DNA from: Chryseobacterium ginsenosidimutans
Lineage (GTDB): Bacteria; Bacteroidota; Bacteroidia; Flavobacteriales; Weeksellaceae
Length of the DNA: 64,000 nt
Assembly (NCBI RefSeq): GCF_024807225.1
Contig: NZ_JANUCO010000001.1
Span: 1,364,001 to 1,428,000, forward strand
Direction: 5' to 3'
The first letter of the stretch is position 1. Each line of letters opens with the position of its first letter. Under the pieces are notes generated by a model. It was given only the letters and a program-made list of their open reading frames with translations, did not search any database and had not been told where the DNA came from. This document shows positions 53,626 through 61,815 of this stretch, in pieces. The position numbers and the translations under genes were made by a program.

Positions 53626-55071
53626 TTATTTTAAAGGAATATTCGCTAAAATATCTTTCGTAAAACTCCAGAATTTCTGTGTAGAAGAGATATTTGCTTT
53701 TTCGTCGGGAGAGTGAGCTCCGCGGATTGTTGGTCCGAAACTTACCATTTCCATTTCAGGATAATTAGCTCCGATAATTCCGCATTCCAAACCTGCGTGA
53801 CAAGCTACAACGTGTGGTTTTTCTGTGAATTTTTCAGTGTAGATTTTCTCCATTAGCTGAACGATTTCAGAACCCGGTTTTGGTTTCCATCCCGGATAAG
53901 AACCGCTGAAAACCGTATTCATTCCTGCTAATTCTGCCACAGATTTCAATTGTTCTGCTACAGAATCTTTTGAAGAATCTACCGATGATCTTGAAAGGTT
54001 TAAGATTTTCAATTCGCTCCCTTTTAATTCTACTCTTGCCACGTTATTTGAAGATTCTACAAGATCTTTTACATCCGGACTCATTCTGTAAACGCCGTTG
54101 TGAAGAGATTTCAATGTTAAAATAATTTTCTTCGAATCTGCTTCAGAAATAGCTTTGTCAGAAGAAGTAGCATTTTCAATATTGATTTGAAGATTCGGTT
54201 CTACGGTCGCAAATTCTTCTAAAATTTCTTTTTTAAGTCCGTTCGTTAATTCTTCGATGAATTCCTGAGCATTTCTCACGGAAGCAATCGCAACACCTTC
54301 TCTCGGAATTGCATTTCTCAATCCGCCTCCATCAATAGAAATTAGTTGGATATTCTCTTTTTCCAACGCTTTATAAAGCAATCTTCCCAAGATAACATTT
54401 GCATTTCCGAAACCTTTATGGATATCCATTCCTGAATGACCGCCTTGAAGACCTTTTACCTCAAATCTTATAATTTGTCCGTTCGAATCTTCTTTTTCAT
54501 AGTTTTGAGTAATCGTAACGTCAATTCCTCCTGCACAACCGATATCGATCTCATCGTCTTCTTCTGTGTCAAGATTTAATAAGATTTGTCCGGTTAATTG
54601 TCCTGGTTTTAAGCCTAAAGCTCCCGTCATTCCGGTTTCTTCATCAATCGTAAAAAGCGCTTCCAAATCAGGATGCGGAATGTCTGAACTTTCTAAAATC
54701 GACATGATCGTAGCAACTCCCAAACCGTTATCAGCTCCCAAAGTTGTCCCTTTTGCTTTTACCCAGTCTCCATCGATTTCCATTTTGATTCCTTCGGTTT
54801 CAAAATCAAAATTTATATCGTTGTTTTTCTGACAAACCATGTCTAAATGTGATTGTAAGACAATAGATTTACGGTTTTCCATTCCCGCTGTTGCAGGTTT
54901 TTTGATGATCACGTTTCCTACTTCATCAACGGTAGTTTCCAATCCTAGGTTTTCACCGAATTCTTTGATGAAAGCAATTACTTTTTCTTCTTTTTTTGAT
55001 GGTCTTGGAACAGCATTTAATTTGGAGAAATTTTTCCAGATTATTTGCGGTTCTATATTAGATAATTCCAT
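53626..55071 (-). CDS. pepD: Aminoacyl-histidine dipeptidase PepD (M20)
   Basis: Zinc dipeptidase splitting beta-Ala-His (carnosine) and Xaa-His, 481 aa from ATG 55071 (MELSNIEPQIIWKNFSKLNA); a TTG further up is unlikely. Metal-site residues: LQSHLDMV, GADNGLGVATIM, TIDEETGMTGALGL, and a conserved CHAGLECGI near the C-terminus. No signal peptide, so cytoplasmic. Terminator hairpins lie on both sides. Confidence 0.92.
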   Translation of the reverse strand: MELSNIEPQIIWKNFSKLNAVPRPSKKEEKVIAFIKEFGENLGLETTVDEVGNVIIKKPATAGMENRKSIVLQSHLDMVCQKNNDINFDFETEGIKMEIDGDWVKAKGTTLGADNGLGVATIMSILESSDIPHPDLEALFTIDEETGMTGALGLKPGQLTGQILLNLDTEEDDEIDIGCAGGIDVTITQNYEKEDSNGQIIRFEVKGLQGGHSGMDIHKGFGNANVILGRLLYKALEKENIQLISIDGGGLRNAIPREGVAIASVRNAQEFIEELTNGLKKEILEEFATVEPNLQINIENATSSDKAISEADSKKIILTLKSLHNGVYRMSPDVKDLVESSNNVARVELKGSELKILNLSRSSVDSSKDSVAEQLKSVAELAGMNTVFSGSYPGWKPKPGSEIVQLMEKIYTEKFTEKPHVVACHAGLECGIIGANYPEMEMVSFGPTIRGAHSPDEKANISSTQKFWSFTKDILANIPLK

Positions 55072-55095
55072 GAAATTTATTTTTATCAAAATTAC

Positions 55096-55130
55096 GAAAT
55101 AAAAAATGCTTCCGATAATTCAGAAGCATT
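55096..55130 (-). terminator. Rho-independent terminator
   Basis: AATGCTTC / GAAGCATT with a 10-nt loop; on the minus strand followed by TTTTTATTTC. It ends the lipoprotein transcript 25 bp after its stop. Confidence 0.85.
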
Positions 55131-55154
55131 CTTTTTATTGTTTTAAGGAGATTT

Positions 55155-55646
55155 TTAACATCCACATTCACCGTAAATTGGCATTGTTACCACTGTTCCG
55201 TCCGGTTTTTCGATCGTCAGTGTACCTTTGAACAATAAGGCTTCTTCGGCCTTTATTTTCTTGCCTTTTACAGAGATTTTATAGTTATCATTTTCAATTT
55301 CTTTGTTCAGTTCTTCATCAGCTTCCATGTCGCTTGAAGAGATCAGATTCATTGCCAATCTTTTTCCGTCAAGTTTCATATAAGCGGTTTTTCCGGCATC
55401 ATCTGCGTAAATATATTTTTCTGCTTCAAAGTCTGCTTTATTTTTTGCAAAATAGCACGAACATTCTTTAATCTCTTTTGGAAAAGGAAAGTTTTCAACT
55501 AAAATTTCCCCTGAAGAAGTCTCGGTAGCCGCAGAATCCTGAACTACTTGTACAGAATCTGCAGATGCGGAATTCGGAACTGTCTGTTGTTCCTTTTTAC
55601 AGGAAACCAACAGAATGGCAGAAAAGAAAATGATTACATATTTCAT
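55155..55646 (-). CDS. Small lipoprotein of unknown function
   Basis: Protein of 163 aa with a lipobox (LLVSCKKEQ, Cys near 16). A Ser/Thr/Gln/Ala-rich linker follows, and the mature domain holds CSCYFAKNKADFEAEKYIYA and a C-terminal TMPIYGECGC, four Cys that could pair. Function unknown; the Cys pattern suggests a disulfide-stabilised fold. It follows the LURP-one-like gene by 17 bp. Confidence 0.75.
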   Translation of the reverse strand: MKYVIIFFSAILLVSCKKEQQTVPNSASADSVQVVQDSAATETSSGEILVENFPFPKEIKECSCYFAKNKADFEAEKYIYADDAGKTAYMKLDGKRLAMNLISSSDMEADEELNKEIENDNYKISVKGKKIKAEEALLFKGTLTIEKPDGTVVTMPIYGECGC

Positions 55647-55663
55647 TGCGTATGGTTTATTTA

Positions 55664-56269
55664 TTATCCTCTTGCTCTTTCAAGAAGGGTCATCATTAAT
55701 AATGAAAGGATTACTGCACTTTCATCATCGTCATCAATATCAATTAATCTGTCTAGTTGGAATCTTCTTCCGAAGAAAGAGGGCATTTTTTTAAGTTTAA
55801 AATAAGCTTTTCCGTCAATTCCCGAAACAGTGTAAGTCGGGTTCAGGAAATACCCTGTAAACATTCCGACAACGGGAATTTCTCCCACCATTCCGTCGAA
55901 AAATCTTACCCAAGCGTTATCTTCCTGAATTTTGAATTTAGGTTGATCATTACCATCCAAAATGTCGTAGCTCGCTTTCCAGATAGAACGCATTCCTTTT
56001 CTGGCAAGTCTTCCGAAGCTTTTTCCGGTAGCTACTTCGTTTAGAGAATAAGATGAATTAAAATCGATCCATTTGTTGGCTCTGATTCTGAAAAGTTCTT
56101 TGGATTTGCTTTCGTCATTAAAAACGATTACATCTTCCTTTAATTTAAACATTTTCTGACGAACGTAAGCTACGTAATTGCCTTGCCTGTCGGTGATGTT
56201 GAAATCACTTGCGAAGGTTGAAATTTTAAATTTAAAATCCAGCGGATAATTTAAATTGTTAAGTGCCAT
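55664..56269 (-). CDS. LURP-one-related / scramblase-like protein
   Basis: Protein of 201 aa resembling LOR/phospholipid scramblase folds (a 12-strand barrel round a helix): FKFKISTFASDFNITDRQGN, YVAYVRQKMFKLKEDVIVFN, and GMFTGYFLNPTYTVSGIDGK. The tail has an acidic DDDDESA and then a hydrophobic helix VILSLLMMTLLERARG. Role unknown; members bind membranes or nucleic acids. Confidence 0.8.
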   Translation of the reverse strand: MALNNLNYPLDFKFKISTFASDFNITDRQGNYVAYVRQKMFKLKEDVIVFNDESKSKELFRIRANKWIDFNSSYSLNEVATGKSFGRLARKGMRSIWKASYDILDGNDQPKFKIQEDNAWVRFFDGMVGEIPVVGMFTGYFLNPTYTVSGIDGKAYFKLKKMPSFFGRRFQLDRLIDIDDDDESAVILSLLMMTLLERARG

Positions 56270-56469
56270 TTAGTTTTTTTTTCAAGTTAATATTGAGGTT
56301 CTCAAAGATAAGATTTTTAATTTAAGATCGAAGTCTGAAAATGGGATCTCAAAGTCTTTTTTTGACTTTCAGGAAACGGGATTCCGGATGTGTCTTTTAA
56401 TTGAATTTTTACTTTAAAACTAACAAAAAGTACCTATAAATTATCAACAATAATCACTATTTTTGTCTT

Positions 56470-57084
56470 ATGGATTACCCAAGTAAAGTGTTGGCAAAAG
56501 CAGTGGATGAAATTGCCGGATTACCCGGAATAGGGAGGAAAACGGCTTTGCGTTTAGCATTACATTTATTGAAACAGCCCAATTCCAGAGCAACAAGCCT
56601 GGGAAATTCGCTGATTAATCTCGTGAATGAAATAAAATACTGTAAAGATTGTCATAATTTTTCTGATTTTGAGATCTGTGAAATCTGCAGTAACGAAAAA
56701 AGAATCGATGAGGTGATCTGTATTGTAGAAGATGTTCGTGACGTGATCGCGATTGAAAATACAGGGAAATACACAGGGAAATATTTGATTTTAGGAGGGA
56801 AAATTTCGCCGATGGAAGGAGTAGGACCCAATCAACTTAATATTCCGAGTATTGAAAAGAAGTTGAATGAAGGAAGGGTAAAAGAATTTATTTTTGCGCT
56901 GAGTGCGACGATGGAAGGCGATACCACGGCGTATTATATTTATAAAAAGTTCAAAAATTTTAATATCAATTTTTCGAGCATTGCAAGAGGAATTTCGGTA
57001 GGAGACGAGCTAGAATATGCAGATGAAATTTCTTTGGGAAGATCGATCATGAATAGGTTGCCGTATAATGAAGGGAACTCTTAA
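56470..57084 (+). CDS. recR: Recombination mediator RecR
   Basis: DNA-binding partner of RecO and RecF in gap repair, 204 aa, the standard length. HhH motif ELAGLPGIGRKTALRLALH-like near the N-terminus, a four-Cys zinc finger (CKDC ... CEIC), and a Toprim domain with VICIVEDVRDVIAIENTGKY. A glycan gene follows after 26 bp, so recR appears to lead a five-gene operon. Confidence 0.96.
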   Translation: MDYPSKVLAKAVDEIAGLPGIGRKTALRLALHLLKQPNSRATSLGNSLINLVNEIKYCKDCHNFSDFEICEICSNEKRIDEVICIVEDVRDVIAIENTGKYTGKYLILGGKISPMEGVGPNQLNIPSIEKKLNEGRVKEFIFALSATMEGDTTAYYIYKKFKNFNINFSSIARGISVGDELEYADEISLGRSIMNRLPYNEGNS

Positions 57085-57110
57085 ACAAAGTAAAAACGAT
57101 TTAGCTCTTC

Positions 57111-58268
57111 ATGGAAAACACCAAATTATCATCAACTCCGACTTTACATACGATTAAAAATTACCAAGTTTTTTTTATTTATCTGATTGTAAATTCTTTG
57201 TTTATCGTAAAATATGGCGAGAATTATAATGTACCGCTTTTGATAGGATATTTGATTGTGCTTTTCGGGTTGAGTATTTTTTACGTTAAAATAAACCTGA
57301 AAGACCTTTTTTATAAATCATTTTTCTGGATCGGGGTCATTTTGTTTTTCTTTTTCAGCATTTATCTAAATTATAAAGTTGACGGAAATTCTCTGAACGT
57401 CGATCGTTGGTCTGCCATGGAAATTGGGGTAAAAGCTATTTTCAACGGGCAATATCCTTACAATATTCCGGATCATATGGGACAAGAATCTTCTAATCTT
57501 CCGATGTTGATTGTTTTGGGAATGCCTTTTTACCTGCTTTTTGGGAGCGTCGGTTATTTGCAGTGTTTCAGTTTTTTGCTTTTTTCTTTTTTGATTTTTA
57601 AAATTTTCGATGATTATAAACAAAGATTGGCAGTATTAATTTTACTTTTTCTTTCACCAAGTTATCTGTGGGAAGTCTACGTCAAAAGCGATTTATTCTC
57701 CAATTTCATTATTATTGCAGGATTTACGTACTTAATCTGGAACAAATTTTTGAAGGAAAAAGCCATGAAATATGAATTTGTTTCGTTTTTGGTAGCTCTG
57801 ATTTTATTGACGCGTCTTTCTTCAGTTATTCCATTGACAATTTTGTTATTCAAAAGATTTTGTGATTTTTCGATAAAAGAAAAAATAAGTTTTCTATTGG
57901 TTTTTATCGTTACAGTTTCTATTACGGTTTATTTATTTTTTCATAATGCGCCAAATTATGATGTTTTTATGAAACATAATCCGTTTATGATTCAGGGAGC
58001 GAAACAACCACTACTATTAAGTATTTCATATATTGCAGTGGCTTTTATATTGTCATTTAAAGTGAAATCATTTTATGAGACTGTATTTTGGTCGGGGACT
58101 TTGTTATTTATTTGTGTTTTTGTCCCTTTTCTCATGTTTTTTGTTGAATATGGATACACAGATATGATTACAAATTCGTTTTTTGATCTTAGCTTTTTCA
58201 ATATGGGTATGCCTTTTGTGATGATCACTTTGGTTTGGGGAATTTTTAAAAATAATATAAAGAATTAA
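57111..58268 (+). CDS. Polytopic membrane protein, probable GT-C-type glycosyltransferase
   Basis: Protein of 385 aa with about ten TM helices. The first periplasmic loop carries VDRWSAMEIGVKAIFNGQYP and QESSNLPMLIVLGMPFYLLF, similar to polyprenol-phosphate-sugar mannosyltransferases where such acidic/Arg residues sit in loop 1. This is an inference; no motif is conclusive. The next gene begins on the base directly after its stop. Confidence 0.6.
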   Translation: MENTKLSSTPTLHTIKNYQVFFIYLIVNSLFIVKYGENYNVPLLIGYLIVLFGLSIFYVKINLKDLFYKSFFWIGVILFFFFSIYLNYKVDGNSLNVDRWSAMEIGVKAIFNGQYPYNIPDHMGQESSNLPMLIVLGMPFYLLFGSVGYLQCFSFLLFSFLIFKIFDDYKQRLAVLILLFLSPSYLWEVYVKSDLFSNFIIIAGFTYLIWNKFLKEKAMKYEFVSFLVALILLTRLSSVIPLTILLFKRFCDFSIKEKISFLLVFIVTVSITVYLFFHNAPNYDVFMKHNPFMIQGAKQPLLLSISYIAVAFILSFKVKSFYETVFWSGTLLFICVFVPFLMFFVEYGYTDMITNSFFDLSFFNMGMPFVMITLVWGIFKNNIKN

Positions 58269-59081
58269 ATGATTTCCGTAATTATTCCAATGTATAATGC
58301 AGAGCAGTTTATCGTTTCTACTTTAGATTCTGTGAAAAATCAAACTTTTCCTCAGGAAGAATTTGAAATTATCATTGTGAATGACGGTTCTACAGACAAC
58401 AGTTCGGCGATTGTAGAAAATTATCACAAAGAAAATCCTCAAATGAAGATTACGCTGCTTCATCAAAAGAACGGCGGAGTTTCAAAAGCTAGAAATACGG
58501 GCTTAAAAATAGCAAAAGGAGATTACATTGCTCTCTTAGATGCGGATGATGAATGGTATTCGACAAAAATTGAAAAACAAATACGATATTTTGAAAATAA
58601 GGATTTGAAAATTGATTTTCTAGCAACTGCCAGAAATAATAATAAAATTCTTTTCCCGTATCATATAAAAAATGGATTGGCAGAAATTACTTTTAGTAAA
58701 CTTCTGATCAGGAATGAAGCACAGCCTTCAACCGTAATGTTCAGGAAAAAAGTCCTTGAAAACACAGGGTATTTTGATGATGAGCAGAGATATGCGGAAG
58801 ACGTTAATTACTGGATGAAAGTGGCATTAAATAATAAAATGTACATCTTGAGCGACAATTTGGTGATTGTAGGAAAAGGAAAAAGGAGTTTCGGGGTTTC
58901 TGGTTTATCTGCAAACCTTCCGGAAATGGCGAAAGGTTTTAAGAAGAACCTGAAGGAAATGCATACGTTAGGAAAAATAAATTATCTCCAATATGTCTTA
59001 TTCAGGCTGTTTTACAAAGCAAAATATTTACTTTTGCTGTTCCGAACTTTTTATTATAATTTAAACAAAACAAAAAAATAA
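58269..59081 (+). CDS. GT2-family glycosyltransferase
   Basis: Protein of 270 aa, inverting GT-A fold. SVIIPMYNAEQFIVSTLDSV, IIIVNDGSTDNSSAIVENYH and KGDYIALLDADDEWYSTKIE show the nucleotide-sugar site and DxD. The C-terminal ~60 residues are basic and hydrophobic and likely bind the membrane. It starts directly behind the membrane protein. Confidence 0.9.
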   Translation: MISVIIPMYNAEQFIVSTLDSVKNQTFPQEEFEIIIVNDGSTDNSSAIVENYHKENPQMKITLLHQKNGGVSKARNTGLKIAKGDYIALLDADDEWYSTKIEKQIRYFENKDLKIDFLATARNNNKILFPYHIKNGLAEITFSKLLIRNEAQPSTVMFRKKVLENTGYFDDEQRYAEDVNYWMKVALNNKMYILSDNLVIVGKGKRSFGVSGLSANLPEMAKGFKKNLKEMHTLGKINYLQYVLFRLFYKAKYLLLLFRTFYYNLNKTKK

Positions 59082-59100
59082 TCATTTCACAACTATAAGC

Positions 59101-60231
59101 ATGAAAATACTCATCACAGGAGGAGCCGGATTTATTGGGAGTAAGTTATCTTTAGAACTTATGAAGAAGGGATATGAAATTACGGTTTTAGATAATCTTT
59201 CTTCCCAGATTCACGGGGAAAATCCGGATGAAGATTCGCCTTTGTACAGGAGTATTTTGGGTAAAGTGAATTTTATTAAAGGTGATGTTGCCAATTTTGA
59301 AGATTGGGAAAAAGCAATTGATGAACAAGAAGTTATCGTACATTTTGCAGCAGAAACAGGAACAGGGCAATCGATGTATCAGATCGAAAAATATACCGAT
59401 GTTAATGTTTCCGGGACGGCAAAAATGCTGGATCTTCTGGTAAATAAACCTCATGATGTAAAAAAAGTAGTCATTGCCTCTTCGCGAGCAGTGTATGGGG
59501 AAGGAAAATATTTGCATCCTGAATTGGGATTGATTTTTCCCAGACCCAGAAATGTTGAAGAAATGCGAAGCGGGAAATTCGAAATAATTTATCCCGATGG
59601 ACAAATGCTTCGGGCTTTACCGACCGACGAAGAATCAAAAATACACCCGACTTCGATCTACGGAATTACGAAATACACTCAGGAACAGATGGTTATGACC
59701 GCATGTTCTTCAATGGGAGTTGCTCCGGTTGCGGTGAGATTTCAAAATGTGTATGGTGAAGGACAATCTTTATTGAATCCGTATACAGGGATTTTATCCA
59801 TTTTTTCATCACAGATTCTTAATGGAAATGATATTAATGTTTTTGAAGACGGAAACGAATCGAGAGACTTTATTCACGTTGATGATGCGGTGGAAGCTAC
59901 CATCAAATGTATCGAAAATGATGCAGCAAACGGAGAGATTTTCAATGTAGGAACGGGAGTTTCAACTTCGGTGACTACTGTTGCAGAGAATTTGCGCAAA
60001 TTTTATAATATTGATTTTGAAATTAATGTTTCCGGACAGTTTCGTCTGGGAGACATCAGACACAATTTTGCCGATATCAGCAAAATAAAATCGAGGTTGA
60101 ATTTTCAGCCTAAAATATCTTTTGAAGAAGGAATGTCAAAGTTTACAAATTGGGTATTACAACAGAATATTCAGGATGTAAAATTCAAAGAATCGTTGGA
60201 TGAAATGAAAGTAAAAGGACTTTTAAAATGA
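59101..60231 (+). CDS. NAD-dependent sugar epimerase/dehydratase
   Basis: Extended SDR of 376 aa. Nucleotide site ILITGGAGFIGSKLSLELMK, catalytic Tyr-Lys as SIYGITKYTQEQ, with upstream SSRAVYGEG. The motif set LPTDEESKIHPTSIYGITKY resembles dTDP-L-rhamnose 4-epimerases (WbiB-like), but the sugar is not fixed by sequence alone. The next gene overlaps its stop by 4 bp. Confidence 0.88.
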   Translation: MKILITGGAGFIGSKLSLELMKKGYEITVLDNLSSQIHGENPDEDSPLYRSILGKVNFIKGDVANFEDWEKAIDEQEVIVHFAAETGTGQSMYQIEKYTDVNVSGTAKMLDLLVNKPHDVKKVVIASSRAVYGEGKYLHPELGLIFPRPRNVEEMRSGKFEIIYPDGQMLRALPTDEESKIHPTSIYGITKYTQEQMVMTACSSMGVAPVAVRFQNVYGEGQSLLNPYTGILSIFSSQILNGNDINVFEDGNESRDFIHVDDAVEATIKCIENDAANGEIFNVGTGVSTSVTTVAENLRKFYNIDFEINVSGQFRLGDIRHNFADISKIKSRLNFQPKISFEEGMSKFTNWVLQQNIQDVKFKESLDEMKVKGLLK

Positions 60232-61259
60232 TTAGTTTAAAAGGCAAAAAAATTCTTTTCTTATCAGTCAGTTTTTTTAAATATGAAAAAGCCATAGCAA
60301 AAAGACTTGCTGAAATTGGTGCTGAAGTAGATTTTTACGACGAAAGACCTTCCAATTCCAACCTTTCAAAGGGAATTATCCGTCTGAATAAGAATTTTTA
60401 TCATTTAAAAATAAACAAGTATTATAACCGGATTTTAAATGAAATTCAAGGTAAAAAATATGATTATTTCTTTTTAATTAAAGGAGAAGCTATTCCTACC
60501 TTCTTTCTTGAAAAAATAAAGGAAAACAACCCTGAAATGGGGATGATTTACTACAATTTTGATCCATTATCAGAATACCCGAACCTTATCGCTCATCTTA
60601 AATATTTTGATAAAAAATTTACTTTCGAATATAATGATTCGGTGAAATATAATATAGGTTTCAGACCGTTGTTTTATCTTGATGAGTACAAGAATTTAAG
60701 TCGAAATCATCAACCCTCGGATTATGATTTCGTATTCATCGGAAGTGCACATACGGATCGCTATATTGTAGGGGAGAAAATAAGAGCTGCTGCTGATCAA
60801 CTTCATTTGAAATCTTATTTTTATTATTATGCGATGGGAAGAATTGCATTTAGATTAAAAAAGATGATCGATAAAAGTCTGAAGCAGTTTGATATTACAA
60901 AAGTAAGTTTCGATAAATTAAATCATCATCAGATCATCGATTTTTATAAGAGAACAAAATCTGTACTTGATATTAATAAACCTTTTCAGAATGGTTTGAC
61001 GATCAGAACATTTGAAGTGTTGGCTTCCGGCAGAAAACTGATTACAACAAATTTTGATATTAAAAACTATCCGTTTTACTGTCCGAATAACATTTTGGTT
61101 ATCGACAGGGAAAATATTCACTTAGATCCTGATTTCTTTACAACCGATTTTATGGAAGTAGATCAGGAAATTCTTTACAAAATGTCTTTGGATTCTTTTA
61201 TAGAATGTCTTTTCGACCACAATCAGGATGAATACTGGAATTCTTTCAGGAAAAATTAA
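60228..61259 (+). CDS. CgeB-like glycosyltransferase (GT-B)
   Basis: Protein of 343 aa. Start ILFLSVSFFKYEKAIAKRLA, then YDYFFLIKGEAIPTFFLEKI and DFVFIGSAHTDRYIVGEKIR. The C-terminal lobe holds KPFQNGLTIRTFEVLASGRK, the GT-B glutamate loop. It shares the operon with the epimerase and GT2 gene, so it likely transfers sugars in the same surface glycan. Confidence 0.82.
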   Translation: MISLKGKKILFLSVSFFKYEKAIAKRLAEIGAEVDFYDERPSNSNLSKGIIRLNKNFYHLKINKYYNRILNEIQGKKYDYFFLIKGEAIPTFFLEKIKENNPEMGMIYYNFDPLSEYPNLIAHLKYFDKKFTFEYNDSVKYNIGFRPLFYLDEYKNLSRNHQPSDYDFVFIGSAHTDRYIVGEKIRAAADQLHLKSYFYYYAMGRIAFRLKKMIDKSLKQFDITKVSFDKLNHHQIIDFYKRTKSVLDINKPFQNGLTIRTFEVLASGRKLITTNFDIKNYPFYCPNNILVIDRENIHLDPDFFTTDFMEVDQEILYKMSLDSFIECLFDHNQDEYWNSFRKN

Positions 61260-61283
61260 AAATCAAATTCAATCACAAAAAAT

Positions 61284-61314
61284 AAAAAAGCAACTCTTTT
61301 GGAGTTGCTTTTAT
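61284..61314. terminator. Bidirectional terminator
   Basis: AAAAGCAACTC / GAGTTGCTTTT with a 5-nt loop lies between the convergent glycan operon and secG and can end both. Confidence 0.88.
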
Positions 61315-61334
61315 TATGTAAAAATAGTATTTGC

Positions 61335-61682
61335 TTATTTAGCTGGCGCAGGATCCTGAGCCGGTCTTGTTGTAGAAGAAGGAGCGGCAGATTGCTTAGC
61401 CGGAACTTCTTTTTGTGCAGGTACCTGAACTGGTGCAGCTGCTGCTGGTTTACCTGTAAGTACAACGCTTAAAAGGATTAGAACAATGATAGTTGCTCCT
61501 AAAGTCCATGTTGCTTTTTCCATGAAGTCATTAGTTCTTTGTACTCCAAACTGAGCAGGAGAAGCTCCCCCGAAAGTACTGGAAAGACCTCCACCTTTTG
61601 GGTTTTGAGCCATAACAACGATCACTAATAAAACACTAGCAATCATAATAAGAACCATCAATAGTATAAATATAGTATCCAT
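61335..61682 (-). CDS. secG: Protein-export subunit SecG
   Basis: Inner-membrane part of the SecYEG translocon, 115 aa. Two TM helices (ILLMVLIMIASVLLVIVVMA and TWTLGATIIVLILLSVVL) bracket the conserved NPKGGGLSSTFGGASPAQFG loop. The C-terminal Ala/Pro/Gln/Lys-rich tail (residues ~80-115) is longer than in E. coli. Confidence 0.95.
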   Translation of the reverse strand: MDTIFILLMVLIMIASVLLVIVVMAQNPKGGGLSSTFGGASPAQFGVQRTNDFMEKATWTLGATIIVLILLSVVLTGKPAAAAPVQVPAQKEVPAKQSAAPSSTTRPAQDPAPAK

Positions 61683-61768
61683 TAATTTTGATATCTTTTT
61701 GAATGGGCAAATTTAATCTTTTTTTGCTGAACAACAAAGAAAGATGTCGCCAAATGTTGATAAAAATA

Positions 61769-61796
61769 AAAACGGCAACCATTGTTGCCGTTTTTT
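61769..61796 (-). terminator. Rho-independent terminator
   Basis: AAAACGGCAAC / GTTGCCGTTTT with loop CATT; on the minus strand followed by a T-rich tail. It lies 20 bp after the M16 gene stop. Confidence 0.88.
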
Positions 61797-61815
61797 CTAT
61801 AGAAATAAGATGTTC

